From positions 12,711,564 to 12,775,563 of the forward strand of contig ML662449.1 in assembly GCA_007570785.1 (NCBI GenBank): a DNA stretch of 64,000 bases, given 5' to 3'. The notes beneath the pieces are model-generated. The model was not told where the DNA came from and ran no database searches. It saw only the letters and a list, made by a program, of their open reading frames with translations. Made by a program: the position numbers and the translations under genes. Positions within the stretch are counted from its first letter, which is position 1. Every line of letters begins with the position of its first letter. This document shows positions 13,301 through 23,089 of this stretch, in pieces. This DNA is from Antilocapra americana (Eukaryota; Chordata; Mammalia; Artiodactyla; Antilocapridae).

Positions 13301-16300
13301 CCTCTGCCTCTACTGTTTCCCCTACACTATCATCAGTGTTCTCTTCATTTTTCCACGACATTCCTACCCCTGACTTCCCTCAATTCCATTTCCTAGTAGT
13401 ACTTTAAAGGTTCCAGTCTTCTTTTTTTTCAGTCTTCTATATCCACCTTAGTTTGTTCCCTTTATACCAGGTGATCTCATTCAAGCCTAGTTGAAGATCC
13501 CCTGGAGGAGGGCATGGCAACCCACTGCAGTATTCTTGCCTAGAGAATCCCATGGACAGAGGAGCCTGTAGGGCTACAGTCTATGGGGTTGCACAGTGTT
13601 GGACACAACTGAAGCGACTTAACAAACACACAGTGTTATAATTAATACAAGCCTAGTTGTTATATGACTAATGATCTTAGGTTTCACTGGAAATTTTGCT
13701 CTTCAGACGAATTTCTTATTTCAGTTTGTCTCTAATTGGTTGAGTGCATGGCATTGGTATTTGGGAGCAAGGTATAAGTTTTGTAGTGTCTCTTCCCTAC
13801 TTTTGCTTCTGCTGGTGTCTTTTCCCACACCAGCTTGAACTTCCGATAATAGCTAATACTAGCTATTACCATCTCATGTTTTCCTAGGTTTTCATTAATC
13901 ATACTAACTTTATGAATAAATATCATCCACCATCTTTGGGGCTCACTGAGGACTTAAGAGGAGCTTTGAGATGTGGAGCACCCACTAGGGTCTCTTTTTT
14001 CCTTTCTCAGTCTTCCTAGCCAAACCATCCTTTTCATTCCACATGCAAGATCCCCCACCTCTGACATTCTGACCTGAATTTGCACTCTGAGTTCTAATTC
14101 TGGAGCAAGACTTAGCCAGGTCAGTGAGCTGAATACACAGGTATTTCATGTATTTTTATCTGTATCTTCATTTAAAGTGAACTCTTTTCAAACCTGGGCA
14201 CAAAGTATAGATTTTGTGTCATTATTGTCAGTTGAGTACCAGTGATTCCATAAAACTTTTCCATAGGTGACTTTCTCTATTTCTGTCATGGAAAATATAT
14301 TTCACAAAATTGTTTCCATAGATTAATTTTAGATAATTTCAGGCCAGGCATTTCCCAAAGAAGTACTGGGCCATTGCATTAAAAATCTGCATATGGAGCG
14401 ATAAAATACTTCTAAGTAATTTAGAAGGGTAACAGTAGCCTTCCTTTACCACTGTGACTTTTTTCTCTATCAGGTTCCTAGTTAATTACAGAATTCTCCA
14501 TCTTTTCTCTATTCTTTTTACCTTATTGTTCACCCCATTTACATATTCCAGAAAACTTTTAAGGGGAAGAAAGGCAGTAGTAAATCATATCACTAAAAGG
14601 AGTACTGCTGAAAAGGGCAAAAAGAGCTTTTATCCAACTAAGGAGAAAAACTATACTGAAATAGTAATTCCATACTTTCAGAGGAGCATTTTAAAAGTAT
14701 ATGCCAAAGCAAAAAATTTTTCTCCAAATAATAGTAATTACTTATGTCTTCTGTGTCAGTAGAGCTTTAAGAAACTTAGTTTTGTTTCTTTTCCAGATGT
14801 TATTTTTAAGAATTAATGCAAGTTATAAACTCCACTTGAAAAAGCAGTTATCTCACTTAAATGTGATAAATGATGGAGGACCTCAAAATGGGTACGTTTT
14901 CAACATATTTTTACCACATACTCCCGTATTGAGTTGTTTGATTAGTTTTTATTCATTATGCTGTCCTTTACCACTGTTATCTTGCAAGGGCCCCACAGTT
15001 GTAAGATCAGCAGTCTTTTGCCTTTTTTTTTTTCCTGTTTGGAGTGCTATATCTCTATATCTGTCTGTCTGTTTATGTAAAAGTGTTTTATAAATGGTCA
15101 GTTAGTTAACTGACCTTATATGTCTACTTTGAGGCAGTGTGCATTAGTAGCACCTCCTTAGGTCCCCCAGTAGTCTTCAGCTGTCCAGACAAAACTCCAA
15201 GTCCTACTTTGTACCTGTATGACCACGAGAAAGTCACTTAAACTCTGTGCCTTATGTATAAAATGAGAGTGATAAAATTTCTTTAATTCCTCCACAGGGT
15301 TACAAAAAATAATGTGCATATATTTTCTTGTAAGGCATTGAACAAATTTTATGTGTTATTGGCGAAATAGTATGACATATAAAACATAAGATTTAGAATC
15401 AGAAAAATTGAGTTGTTTGGCCACTTACTAGCTCTGTAACTGAGCAAGTCACTTAATCTCTCTGAGCCTTAATATTTCTTATATTGGGAATGATAAAAAG
15501 TTCTGTCACAGAATTTTTGTTAAGAGCAATGTAGGTTAGGATATGAATTTAAAGATTATATAAAATGCAAGGCACTGATCATAAAAGTTACACCTTAGTA
15601 TGATTTCTATACTCTGTTACCTGTTCATGGATTTTTAGGAATGGAATATTTTTTTTCCCCATTAAAGACATTTCAGGCCTAAATTTCAAACTTACAGGGA
15701 CAAATGTAAAAACTATATTTTGGAATCAGAAGTTGGCTTTGCCCTTAAAAAAAAAAAGAAGTATGTTTGACCTTTGAGCAAGGTAGGGAAGGGCGTTAGG
15801 TGTGCTGACCCTCTAGCAGTTGAAAATTTGAGAATAACTTAGGAGCTGGCCCTCCATATACAGGGTTTTTCTGTATCCACAATTCCACATCCACAGATTC
15901 AACCAACTGCAGATCATATAATGCTCTAATATTTACTATTTTTAGAAAAATGGACCCACACAGTTAAAACCTTTGATGTTGGAGAATACAGTAAATTGAT
16001 TTTGCAGAAAACTACTTGTAAACTTCAAACTGCTGAATTTGTCTGCCAGGCTGAATTTAAGAGTTTTATGCAAAAATCTGATTTTCTTTTGATTATTACC
16101 TGATTCTTCTTTTTTTAAAGAATTTTTTTTCCCAAAAATTTCAGAGCCACAGAAAAGTTTAATGACAGTATGATGAATACCAAATATCTTTCAGACACTA
16201 ATCAAAGAAACCTAATACTATTTTAAAATCCCATTCCTCTCATACATTCCTACTTTTATTCCCATAACTGAATCTTGCTAGTTGGTTGTTTTCAGACCAG

Positions 16301-19300
16301 TAGATCTGAAGCATCCAAATTAATTCATCACCTGTTATTTTATTTTTTAATAAAACTATTTGGGGATTGGCACCGTCACGATCTTCATTGTCTCACACTT
16401 TTAAAGACAGTAATAGTCAAATATGTCTTTGAGTGATCCCTTGAAGGATAGAATTTGCTGAAAACTTAGCTCTAGACTTTAGCCGGGCTTCCTTGGTGGC
16501 TCAGATGGTAAAGCGTCTGCCTGCAACGCCAGAGACCTGGGTTTGATCCCTAGGTCAGGAAGATCCCCTGGAGAAGGATTGGCAATGCACTCCAGTACTC
16601 TTGCTTGGAAAATCCCATGGACGGAGGAGCCTGTAGGCTACCATTCACGGGGTGGTAAAGACTTGGACATGACTGAGCGACTTTAGTTACTTACTGAGAC
16701 TTTAGCCAAAGACAGGTATTTTTTTTTTTCCTGAAATGGCTCTAGAATTTTACTTTTTTCAAGCTGAAATTGGGACATAACATAAAATTAAACATTTTAC
16801 AGTTAAAAATTCAGTGGCTCTTAGTACCTTCACAACCACCATCTCTGTGCAGCCACCAGCTTTGTCTCTTTCCAACCATTTTACAGAATGAAGCAGGGCA
16901 AAGGCTGATAGAATTTTGCCAAGAGAACGCACTGATCAAAGCAAACACCCTCTGCCAACAACACAGGAGAAGACTACACATGGACGTCACCAGATGGCCA
17001 ACACCAAAATCAGAGTGATTATATTCTTTGCAGCCAAATATGGAGAAGTTCTATACAGTCAGCAAAAACAAGACTGGGAGCTGACTGTGGCTCAGATCAT
17101 AAACTCCTTATTGCCAAATTCAGCCTTAAATTGAAGAAAGTAGGGAAAACAACTAGACCATACAGGTATGACCTAAATCAGATCCCTTATGATTATACCG
17201 TGGAAGTGAGAAATAGATTTAAGGGACTAGATCTGATAGAGTGCTTGATGAACTATGGATGGAGGTTCATGATATTGTACAGGAGACAGGGAGCAAGACC
17301 ATCCCCAAGAAAAAGAAATGCAAAAAAGCAAAATGGCTGTCTGAGGAGGCCTTACAAATAGCTGTAAAAAGAAGAGAAGCCAAAAGCAAAGGAGAAAAGG
17401 AAATATATACCCATTTGAATGCAGAGTTCCAAAGAATAGCAAGGAGAGATAAGAGAGCCTTGTCAGTGATCAGTGCAAAGAAATAGAGAAAGACAATAGA
17501 ATAGGAAAGACTAGAAGTCTCTTAAAGAAAATTAGAGATACCAAGGGAACATTTCATGCAAAGATGGGCTCAATAAAGGACAGAAATGGTATGGACTTAA
17601 CAGAAGCAGAAGTTATTAAAAAGAAGTGGTAAGAATACATGGAACTATACAAAAAAGATCTTCACGACCCAGATTATCACTATGGTGTGATCACTCACCT
17701 AGAGCCAGACATCCTGGAATGTGAAGTCAAGTCGGCTTTAGAAAGCATCACTACGAACAAAGCTAGTGGAGGTGATGGAATTCCAGTTGAGCTATTTCAA
17801 ATCCTAAAAGATGATGCTGTGAAAGTGCTGCGCTCAATATGCCAGCACATTTGGAAAACTCAGCAGTGGCCACAGGACTGGAAAAGGTCAGTGTTCATTC
17901 CAGTCCCAAAGAAAGGCAATGCCAAAGAATGCTCAAACTGCTGCACAATTGCACTCATCTCACACGCTAGTAAAGTAATGCTCAAAATTCTCCAAGCCAG
18001 GCTTCACTGATACGTGAACCGTGAAATTCCAGATGTTCAAGCTGGTTTTAGAAAAGGCAGAGGAACCAGAGATCAAATTGCCAATGCCCATTGAGTCATC
18101 AAAAAAGCAAGAGAATTTCAGAAAAACATCCATTTCTGCCTTACTGATTATGGCAAAGCCTTTGACTGTGTGAATCACAATAAACTGTGGAAAATTCTTC
18201 AAGAGATAGGAATACCAGACGACTTGACCTGCCTCTTGAGAAACCTGTATGCAGGTCAGGAAGCAACAGTTAGAACTGGACATGGAACAACAGACTGGTT
18301 CCAAATAGGAAAAGGAGTACCTCAAGGCTGTATATTGTCACCCTGCTTATTTAACTTACATGCAGAGAACATCAATGGAAATGCTGGACTGGATGAAGCA
18401 CAAGCTGGAATTAAGATTGCCAGGAGAAATATCAATAACCTCAGAAATCCAGACAACACCACCCTTATGGCAGAAAGTAAAGGAGGACTAACAGCCTCTT
18501 GATGAAAGAGGAGAGTGAAAAATTTGGCTTAAAGCTCAACATTCAGAAAACTAAGAAATTGGCATCTGATCCCATCACTTCATGGGAAATAGATGGGGAA
18601 ACAGTGTCAGACTTTATTTTGGGGGAGCTCCAAAATCACTGCAGATGATGATAATAAAAAGATACTTATTCCTTGGAAGAAAAGTTATGACCAACCTAGA
18701 CAGCATATTAGAAAGTAGAGACATTACTTTGCCAACAAAGGTCTGTATAGCCAAGGCTATGGTTTTTCCAGTAGTAATGGATGGATGTGAGAGTTGGACT
18801 ATAAAGAAAGCTGAGTGCAGAATTGATGCTTTTGAACTATGGTGTTGGAGAAGGCTCTTGAGCATCCTTTGGACTGCAAAGAGATCCAACCAGCCCATTC
18901 TAAAGGAAATCAGTCCTTAATGTTCATTGGAAGGACTGATGTTGAAGCTAAAACTCCAGTACTTTGGCCACCTGATGAGGATAGCTGACTTATTTGAAAA
19001 GACCGTGATGCTGGGAAAGATTGAAGGTGAGAGGAGAAGGGGATGACAGACGATGAGATAGTTGGATGGCATCACCGACTCAATGGACGTGAGTTTGAGT
19101 CCACTCCGGAGTTAGTGATGGACAGGGTGACCTGGCCTGCTGCAGTCCATGGGTTTGCAAAGAGCTGGACAATACTGACTGACTGAACTGAACTGAAATA
19201 GTTTACTATCCCAAGAGGAAATCCCAGGCCCATTAAGTGTATTGCTAGTGTCTGACTCTGTAATCTTATTGACTGGAGCCTGGTGCCCTCCTCCATGGGA

Positions 19301-21692
19301 TCTTTCCTACCCAGGGATCGAACCTGCATCTTTTATGTCGCCTGCATTGGCAGGTGGGTTTTTTACCACTAGTGCCACCTCAGAAGCCCCATGAAGCAGT
19401 GTTTCCTTCCTTCTCCCCAGCCCCACACATTTTCTTTTTAATGTGATTTTCTTTTTCTCTATTTTAAGACATTTTTAAAATATAGAGACATATGGAGAAT
19501 ATTTATATTCCTGTTACTTAGAATTGATCAGTATTAACATTTTTCATTTTCACTTGAAAACAAAAGTTCAGCATTTTTTTAAAATTGGCATTCCAAACAA
19601 AGTTTGAGTACCCCCTTGACCTCTGTCTTCAGGTCTTTTCTCTTTTTCCCAGCCCTTTGGCAGTGTTTCTAGTAAATCTGGTCCATATCCTTTAAGTTCT
19701 TCTCATTTATTTACCTCTTTTATCTCAGAAGAAATGTGGAGCTGCTTTATGAATTTATTTACATGGTATTTTGTACATATGCTGCTTGCTTTTTCTCTTA
19801 TTTATGCTGATATATAAAATCATCCATTTTTTATTGCTTTACTGTATTCTTCCACATGAATCAACCATATTAATATATCCATTTCACCCTGTGATTGATT
19901 TTAGGTTATTTTTTTTCCATTACAATCATGCCACAGTGAAGATCTTCCCTTATACATGTCTAATGATCTGATCTTTTCTTTAGGGTGCATATCCAAAAGT
20001 GAATCAGATGTACATTTTCCCACCACTAGGATTTGCCAGAATGCTCTCCAAAGTGGCTGTACCAAGTTTACCTTCCCTTTTATTCCTCATCTTGCCAGCA
20101 TTTGCTGTTACATTTTTTAATTGTTGCCAGTCTAATGGATACAGTGGTATTCTCTTCTGATTTGCATTTCCTGATGTTTGTCTTCACATATTTGTCATTC
20201 AGATGTTCTCATCTGTGACTTTTCATATTCTTTGCCTACTTTTTATCTGGGTATTATTTTTTTCTTGCCGATTTTAGATTTTTACATATGCCTTCAAGTT
20301 AGTCCTTCATTGGTTGCATATATTGCACATATTTGCTTTTCTTTTTTGTCCTTTTAGCAAACAAAAATTCTCAACTTTGATGTATAGCATATACTTTCTA
20401 TGTACTTTCTTCTATAGACTATAAATTGTTGTGTTTGTTAAACATAACTTGATCTTTTTAAATGGAAATTTATGTTAATTTTAATTTTTAATGTGGGAAA
20501 CTTGCCTTAAAAAGACTTTGTTCTTTTCTGAGCCTCTGCTGTTAGTTTCAGTGTATTTACTGATCCTATTATCAGAAAAAACATAATTTACTCTTTTTAT
20601 GAATTTTAAAGCACTCTGAACCAGAAGTTTCAAACAAAAATATGGTTGTCACTAAATTCTGCCACGTGACAAAAGCTGAGACATTAAGTACATAAGTACA
20701 AAGGTATCTGTAGACTCTAGTACATAAAAATATCCTTGCTCCCTTGTAGTCCAGCAATACAGACCTTACATGCTCTTTAAAATAGCAAAGCTGCATTTCC
20801 TTTTTCTTTAAAATACTAAATCGAGATCTATTTTATTTCTCCTTGGGCCACATCTGTCAACGTATATGTCTCATCAGACTGGTCCCTATTTTCTTGTGTG
20901 TGGAGCTATGATATTTATCTGAGCCTTCTTTCCAGGAGTGTTTTTTCAAGGATAAGCATTAACGTGACAGCTAAACTCAAAAGTGTAATTCTTGGCTTTT
21001 TATCAAGTATTGTTATATTGTCAGTATCAGGTTTTGTATCCAGTAGTACTTCCACATGAGCACCAGCCTTCATTTAGCTTTTTAAGATGGCACTCAAGAA
21101 ACCTTGTCTTGGATTTCCCTGGTAGTCCAGTGGCTAAGACTCTGCGTTCCCAATGCAGGGGGCCTGGGTTCTATCCCTGGTCAGGGAACTAGACCCCACA
21201 TGCTGCAACTAAGGCGCAGCCAAAAAAAAAAAAAAGAAACCTTGTGTTTCTTTCCCTTGAGTTCACCAGTCACATACACGTATATTCCAGTGCCAACTGA
21301 TCAAAAAAAAAGTTTACATTATTTTCCTGTTTCATACTGTTTTAAGATAAATTTGTGAAACTGACTCCAGTCTTTTGAAAACACTGTTGAAAGAGACAGC
21401 ATTAAATGATCTAACTATATGATAGTAGGAATCCTGCTAAGAGAAATAGATTGACATTTGGTCCCTAGAGCATCCAGATTTTAAATCACAGTCAGTCTAG
21501 AAGCTAGGATGGGTCTTTTACTTTGTGAGCACAGCTACTTTATTTGAAATGAAAGCATGAAAAATAATTTTCTCTCCCATGTTTAGGTTGGTCACAGCAG
21601 ATGTAGCTTTTTACACTGGAAATCTTCAAGCCTTAAAAGGCCTTAAAGATTTGGACCTAAATATGGCCGAGATCTGGGAACAGAAAAGGTGA
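1263..21692 (+). CDS. VPS54: VPS54, 3' part of gene (seven C-terminal coding exons and stop)
   Basis: VPS54 is a subunit of the GARP complex (VPS51-VPS52-VPS53-VPS54), which tethers endosome-derived transport carriers at the trans-Golgi network. Seven exons, listed separately, splice in frame through GT-AG introns and end at TGA 21690-21692. They encode about the last 235 residues, 743-977 if the protein has the usual 977 residues. This covers part of the conserved VPS54 domain and the C-terminal helical bundle (CATCHR-type fold). The final residues read [10 protein letters not shown], typical of mammalian VPS54. The 5' exons lie outside the window to the left. The gene converges on UGP2. No frameshift or premature stop is seen in any exon, so this is a working gene rather than a pseudogene. 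Identification is from recognition of the protein sequence. Confidence 0.97.
2211..2298 (+). CDS. VPS54: VPS54 coding exon b (residues ~779-808)
   Basis: The exon lies between a TTAG acceptor and a GGT donor. It encodes [20 protein letters not shown] followed by LKTITTKNL, then the first base of an Ala codon. The frame joins the exons before and after it without a break. Confidence 0.95.
2861..2982 (+). CDS. VPS54: VPS54 coding exon c (residues ~808-848)
   Basis: The exon lies between a TTCAG acceptor and a GTACC donor. It encodes the segment from [20 protein letters not shown] to HFDHITK and ends on a codon boundary. The IRAHFEARL portion is a well conserved helix of the C-terminal half. 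Confidence 0.95.
3093..3173 (+). CDS. VPS54: VPS54 coding exon d (residues ~849-875)
   Basis: This 81-base exon encodes 27 residues, [20 protein letters not shown] then FDKLLSK. It starts after TGTAG and ends before GTAATG, with both ends at codon boundaries. The preceding intron is only 110 bases. Confidence 0.95.
3479..3740 (+). mobile_element. L1 3' end (ruminant L1 type)
   Basis: The sequence has the typical ruminant L1 3' UTR: a TATAGCACAGGGAGCTCAGC segment, GGATATATGTATGTAG, then CAATTAAAAATAAAAA before an A-rich tail. It is strongly 5' truncated and lies in a VPS54 intron. Confidence 0.8.
4267..4467 (-). mobile_element. Bov-tA SINE
   Basis: A minus-strand Bov-tA with the tRNA-derived head at the right (TGAGCCACCAGG on the plus strand). 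AATGTAGAGTAA occurs on both sides as the target duplication. A 67-codon frame across it is an artefact of the SINE. Confidence 0.88.
5006..6194 (+). mobile_element. BovB (RTE LINE), 5'-truncated, with 329-codon reverse transcriptase remnant
   Basis: The fragment starts in the RT domain ([17 protein letters not shown] sequence) and runs to the BovB 3' tail of ACTGA repeats. One frame, 5047-6036, is uninterrupted for 329 codons. It keeps RT block A ([16 protein letters not shown]) but the catalytic YADD is YPDN, so it cannot be active. It continues through the C-terminal [15 protein letters not shown] and RMRWLDG regions. It is in VPS54 sense orientation. This is transposon coding sequence, not a host gene. 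Confidence 0.93.
6346..6645 (-). mobile_element. Composite Bov-tA-type SINE
   Basis: Two tandem Bov-A-like units followed by the tRNA-like head, read on the minus strand and ending AAGGGAAGTCC at the right. Open frames on either strand here are SINE translation. Confidence 0.85.
7222..7425 (+). mobile_element. Bov-tA SINE
   Basis: The plus-strand copy starts CCTTCCCTGGTGGCTTGGTG (tRNA-derived head with box A/B-like sequence GGTTCAGTCCC), passes through AAGATCCCCTGGAGAAGG and ends GACATGACTTAGCAACTAAA. CAATTAGAG / CAGTTAGAG flank it. Confidence 0.9.
7500..7700 (+). repeat. MIR fragment
   Basis: Diverged MIR core: GCCTCAGTTTCTATCTCTAAATGGGGATAATAAT follows the MIR pattern of a CTC/TCAGTTTCC, TCTGTAAAATGGGGATAATA-like core. 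Called by eye at moderate divergence. Confidence 0.6.
7905..8690 (-). mobile_element. Old L1 fragment
   Basis: The plus strand reads as the complement of an L1M-type 3' region, with TTATCCATTCATCAATTGAT and CTTTTCATGTGTTAGTTTGT-like segments typical of the antisense of L1 ORF2 3' end. The open frame at 8052-8270 is within it. Confidence 0.7.
8692..8860. repeat. hAT-type DNA transposon fragment (MER5A-like)
   Basis: Resembles the MER5A consensus through GGATGCTGCCAAATATCCTA, CACAAGATAGCCCCCACAAC and AAAAATTATCTAACTCAAGATG. Diverged, with no coding capacity. Confidence 0.6.
9510..10775 (-). mobile_element. MaLR LTR (MLT1-like) split by a BovB insertion
   Basis: CTAGGGCTGCCATAACA at 9522-9538 and the stretch 10411-10775, including CATGCTCCCTCTGAAGGCTC, GGATTTAGGGCCCACTCCAA and ATTATTCAACCCAGCACA, are two parts of one old ERVL-MaLR LTR read in reverse. 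The BovB copy 9545-10410 lies between them and about 20 bases of the LTR are missing at the junction. Confidence 0.7.
9545..10410 (+). mobile_element. BovB (RTE LINE), 5'-truncated, 233-codon remnant
   Basis: Starts inside the RT palm just upstream of an intact YADD motif (9633-9644) and ends with the ACTGA tail. A frameshift follows the YADD region; then a frame open from 9687 to 10388 encodes the thumb and C-terminal region. Too short to be active. Sense to VPS54. Confidence 0.93.
10796..11458 (+). mobile_element. Old L1 3' end
   Basis: Contains the typical end of L1 ORF2 and 3' UTR in sense: GAACCTTGAAAGCATGCTAA GTGAAAGAAGCCAGTCACAA-like sequence, GTGGTTGCCAGG, and AATTGTACACTTTAAAGGGGTGAA. 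It is an L1M-type, diverged, without a usable frame. Confidence 0.78.
12000..12175 (-). repeat. MIR fragment
   Basis: The plus strand reads as reverse MIR: GAGATACAGAGAAATAGCTC, AGAGAAGTAACTCACCCAAT and GGAATTTGAACCCAAGCAGTCC. It lies directly left of a Bov-tA insertion. Confidence 0.6.
12185..12402 (+). mobile_element. Bov-tA SINE
   Basis: Head GGGCTTCCCAGGTGGCGCCA, body AAGATCCCCTGGAGTAGGGA and tail GACTAAGCAACACATCACAC. CCATCTTTA and CCATCTTAA flank it as a target duplication. Confidence 0.9.
12644..12751 (+). CDS. VPS54: VPS54 coding exon e (residues ~876-911)
   Basis: This 108-base exon starts after CTGCCAG and ends before GTGAGT. It encodes 36 residues from [20 protein letters not shown] to LLPEEQTQ. 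It is separated from the previous exon by a 9.5-kb intron filled with two BovB fragments, several SINEs, L1 pieces and an old LTR. Confidence 0.95.
13493..13635 (+). mobile_element. Truncated Bov-A/Bov-tA SINE
   Basis: Only the Bov-A part from AAGATCCCCTGGAGGAGGGC onward is present; the tRNA head is missing. CAAGCCTAGTTG flanks it on both sides as an exact duplication, so the truncation happened at insertion. Confidence 0.88.
14797..14891 (+). CDS. VPS54: VPS54 coding exon f (residues ~912-943)
   Basis: The exon follows a TTCCAG acceptor and is followed by GTACGT. It encodes [20 protein letters not shown] then [11 protein letters not shown] and two bases of a Gly codon. An apparent longer open frame over this exon is read-through into both introns and has no meaning of its own. 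Confidence 0.95.
15175..15360 (+). repeat. MIR fragment
   Basis: Sense MIR core, with AGTCACTTAAACTCTGTGCC and AAAATGAGAGTGATAAAATT. Confidence 0.55.
15385..15590 (+). repeat. MIR fragment
   Basis: A second sense MIR close to the first: GCAAGTCACTTAATCTCTCT, GAGCCTTAAT and GGGAATGATAAAAAGTTCTG. The pair may be independent insertions. Confidence 0.6.
15838..15990. repeat. DNA transposon fragment (Tigger/MER2-like)
   Basis: CTGGCCCTCCATATACAGGG and CCACAGATTCAACCAACTGC match the terminal region of Tigger-related nonautonomous elements. Strongly decayed. Confidence 0.55.
16484..16695 (+). mobile_element. Bov-tA SINE
   Basis: Head GGGCTTCCTTGGTGGCTCAG, box B-like GGTTTGATCCC, tail GGACATGACTGAGCGACTTT. 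AGACTTTAGCC flanks both ends as an 11-base target duplication. Confidence 0.92.
16887..19198 (+). mobile_element. BovB (RTE LINE), 2.3-kb copy with decayed endonuclease and RT
   Basis: The longest BovB copy here. It starts in the C-terminal half of the APE-type endonuclease (GSDHKLL, the catalytic SDH motif) and runs through the linker, RT and 3' tail of ACTGA repeats. Frameshifts and stops divide it into frames at about 16770-17134, 17131-17486, 17639-18010, 18170-18502 and 18582-18920. The YADD motif reads NPDN. Sense to VPS54. Inactive. Confidence 0.93.
19238..19392 (-). mobile_element. Partial Bov-tA SINE
   Basis: A minus-strand Bov-tA missing much of the Bov-A part. On the plus strand TACCCAGGGATCGAACCTGC and GCCTGCATTGGCAGGTGGGT are the complement of the tRNA-like head. 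Confidence 0.8.
19440..20400 (-). mobile_element. Old L1 fragment
   Basis: Reads on the plus strand as diverged antisense L1: CTCCAAAGTGGCTGTACCAA, CATCTTGCCAGCATTTGCTG and TTCTGATTTGCATTTCCTGA. Borders are approximate. Confidence 0.7.
21108..21233 (+). mobile_element. CHR-type tRNA-derived SINE, internally deleted
   Basis: Starts GGATTTCCCTGGTAGTCCAG, has box B-like GGGTTCTATCCC and ends GGCGCAGCC before an A13 tail. AAGAAACCTTGT repeats exactly on both sides (21096-21107 and 21234-21245). CHR SINEs are known from whales, hippos and ruminants. Confidence 0.85.
21587..21692 (+). CDS. VPS54: VPS54 terminal coding exon (residues ~943-977, stop)
   Basis: The exon starts after GTTTAG, completes the split Gly, and runs [20 protein letters not shown] then [14 protein letters not shown] and TGA. 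If numbering is 977 residues, the Leu codon CTA at 21657-21659 is Leu967, the residue changed to Gln in the mouse wobbler motor-neuron mutant (established knowledge). Here it is the normal Leu. Confidence 0.96.
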
Positions 21693-22200
21693 TGACATAC
21701 TGGAAAACTGGGTAGTTCATCTGACCAGGGGATGTGTGTTTATGATGGAAACATGGACGCCTGTGACTCAAGAACTGAATCTGGAGCCCACAGTGAACCG
21801 GGATTGGGGAAGAGGGAAAGGAGTGTGTCAGTGTTGGGAAACTGGGATTCAGTGGGATCTACAAGGAATGCCGTTTGTGTGCTTCCTTCAGTGAGGAGTA
21901 ACTGATCAGGTGTCTATAACATTTTTCATTCTCTCTGGAAACAGACTCAGGTTTCTTTGGACCAAATCCAAAAGAACACATAGCTGTAACACAGCTGTAG
22001 TTGACTAGAATGCTCTGTATACTTTATATTAAAAAATGCTTTGCATTTCTTCCAGTGCAATGAAATTCATACGGTGTCCCACTTTATTTAATGATGGTAC
22101 AATTTAAAATATTAAAATCTTACTCAACCTCTGTAGAAAGTTTTCTCTATGAAAGTAAAGCTGTTTGAAAAATTATTTTTTTACAGATCTTTCTATAAAA

Positions 22201-22206
22201 AATAAA
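22201..22206 (+). promoter_or_regulatory. Candidate VPS54 poly(A) signal (proximal)
   Basis: Exact AATAAA in the sense strand about 510 bases after the VPS54 stop, with T-rich and TGTGTG-containing sequence downstream as expected of a cleavage/polyadenylation site. Confidence 0.55.
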
Positions 22207-22964
22207 CATCTTTTGATTGCTTGGATTTAGGAATTCAGTTTTTGTTTTAGTGACCAATGTTAAGTATCAGGCTTTGTGTGTTGCAAATTTAATCTTTTTA
22301 TCACCGCTGTATGTCAGCTGCGTAAAGCCTTCCAAAATAGTCTAAATACTTGAAAGGCTGATCACAAGTAATAATTAAAGAGTAAGATTTTGGTGTTTAT
22401 TTATGCAACTATTAATTTAAATACTTATCTGATGTGGTGTATGAAAGCCTGCAGTTTAACAGCTGTATTTTTATAAAAGTATCTATGAAGGGTTGGGGTG
22501 TTTTTTTCTGTTTTCCTTTTAGAGGCAAGAATACATTTTCATATTATTCTGCTTAATTTTGAGTTCTCATTTTAACATTTAGATAACATTGAAGTATGGC
22601 CCCCTGCTTGGGTTCTTGTTAGTGAGTTACTTTCAGTGTGTATATGAACAAAGACCAGGGATAGATAGAACTTTTAAAATACAGGCTGCTGTGTTGGGGC
22701 CAGAAATATAAGGTGATGAGTAAATTATTTAAATTAAAGACTTTTATAATACCTACCTTCAAAATTAGAATTAAATGAAAGTGCCTGTGCCTCACTTCAC
22801 ACCAGGAATCTTGCCTAACCCTGTCAGAGTGCCTAACCTTGTGGTGATTATGTACAATGAAATAGTCTTATTTTGTGCTCTTTGATTTCCTAAAAGGAAA
22901 GCCTGTTTTCTTTCCTTTATCCTTATTACAGAGGTATGTCATTGGTTCTTAACTGTCTGTCTAA

Positions 22965-22970
22965 AATAAA
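22965..22970 (+). promoter_or_regulatory. Candidate VPS54 poly(A) signal (distal)
   Basis: Exact AATAAA about 1.27 kb after the VPS54 stop, with a run of seven T about 35 bases downstream. Use of this site would bring the VPS54 transcript end within about 600 bases of the UGP2 3' end. Confidence 0.45.
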
Positions 22971-23089
22971 GCTGTAAAAAATTATCAGACTTTAAAAGAC
23001 AACTTTTTTTAATAGTATGCAGTAAATTTTAAAGAAAATAAGCAGCTTACTAAAAAACAAGCATGGAAGAACTGAAAAATGTAATCGAT

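Larger units (their letters stand above)
14892..21586 (+). other. VPS54 last intron, 6.7 kb
   Basis: Contains two MIR pieces, a Tigger-like fragment, a Bov-tA, the longest plus-strand BovB copy, a partial Bov-tA, an old L1 and a CHR SINE. The rest is AT-rich with nothing recognisable. Confidence 0.8.
21693..22970 (+). other. VPS54: VPS54 3' UTR, with two candidate ends
   Basis: The sequence after the VPS54 stop is AT-rich with no recognisable repeat. Canonical AATAAA signals lie at 22201-22206, followed within 40 bases by a T/GT-rich stretch, and at 22965-22970, followed by a T run. Either could be the cleavage signal, giving a UTR of about 0.5 or 1.3 kb. The choice needs 3'-end RNA data. 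Confidence 0.6.

Noticed and set aside
14454..15093. Frames covering VPS54 exon 14797-14891 and extending into the introns
   Set aside because: Only the exon part matches VPS54; the extensions are intron read-through past good splice sites.
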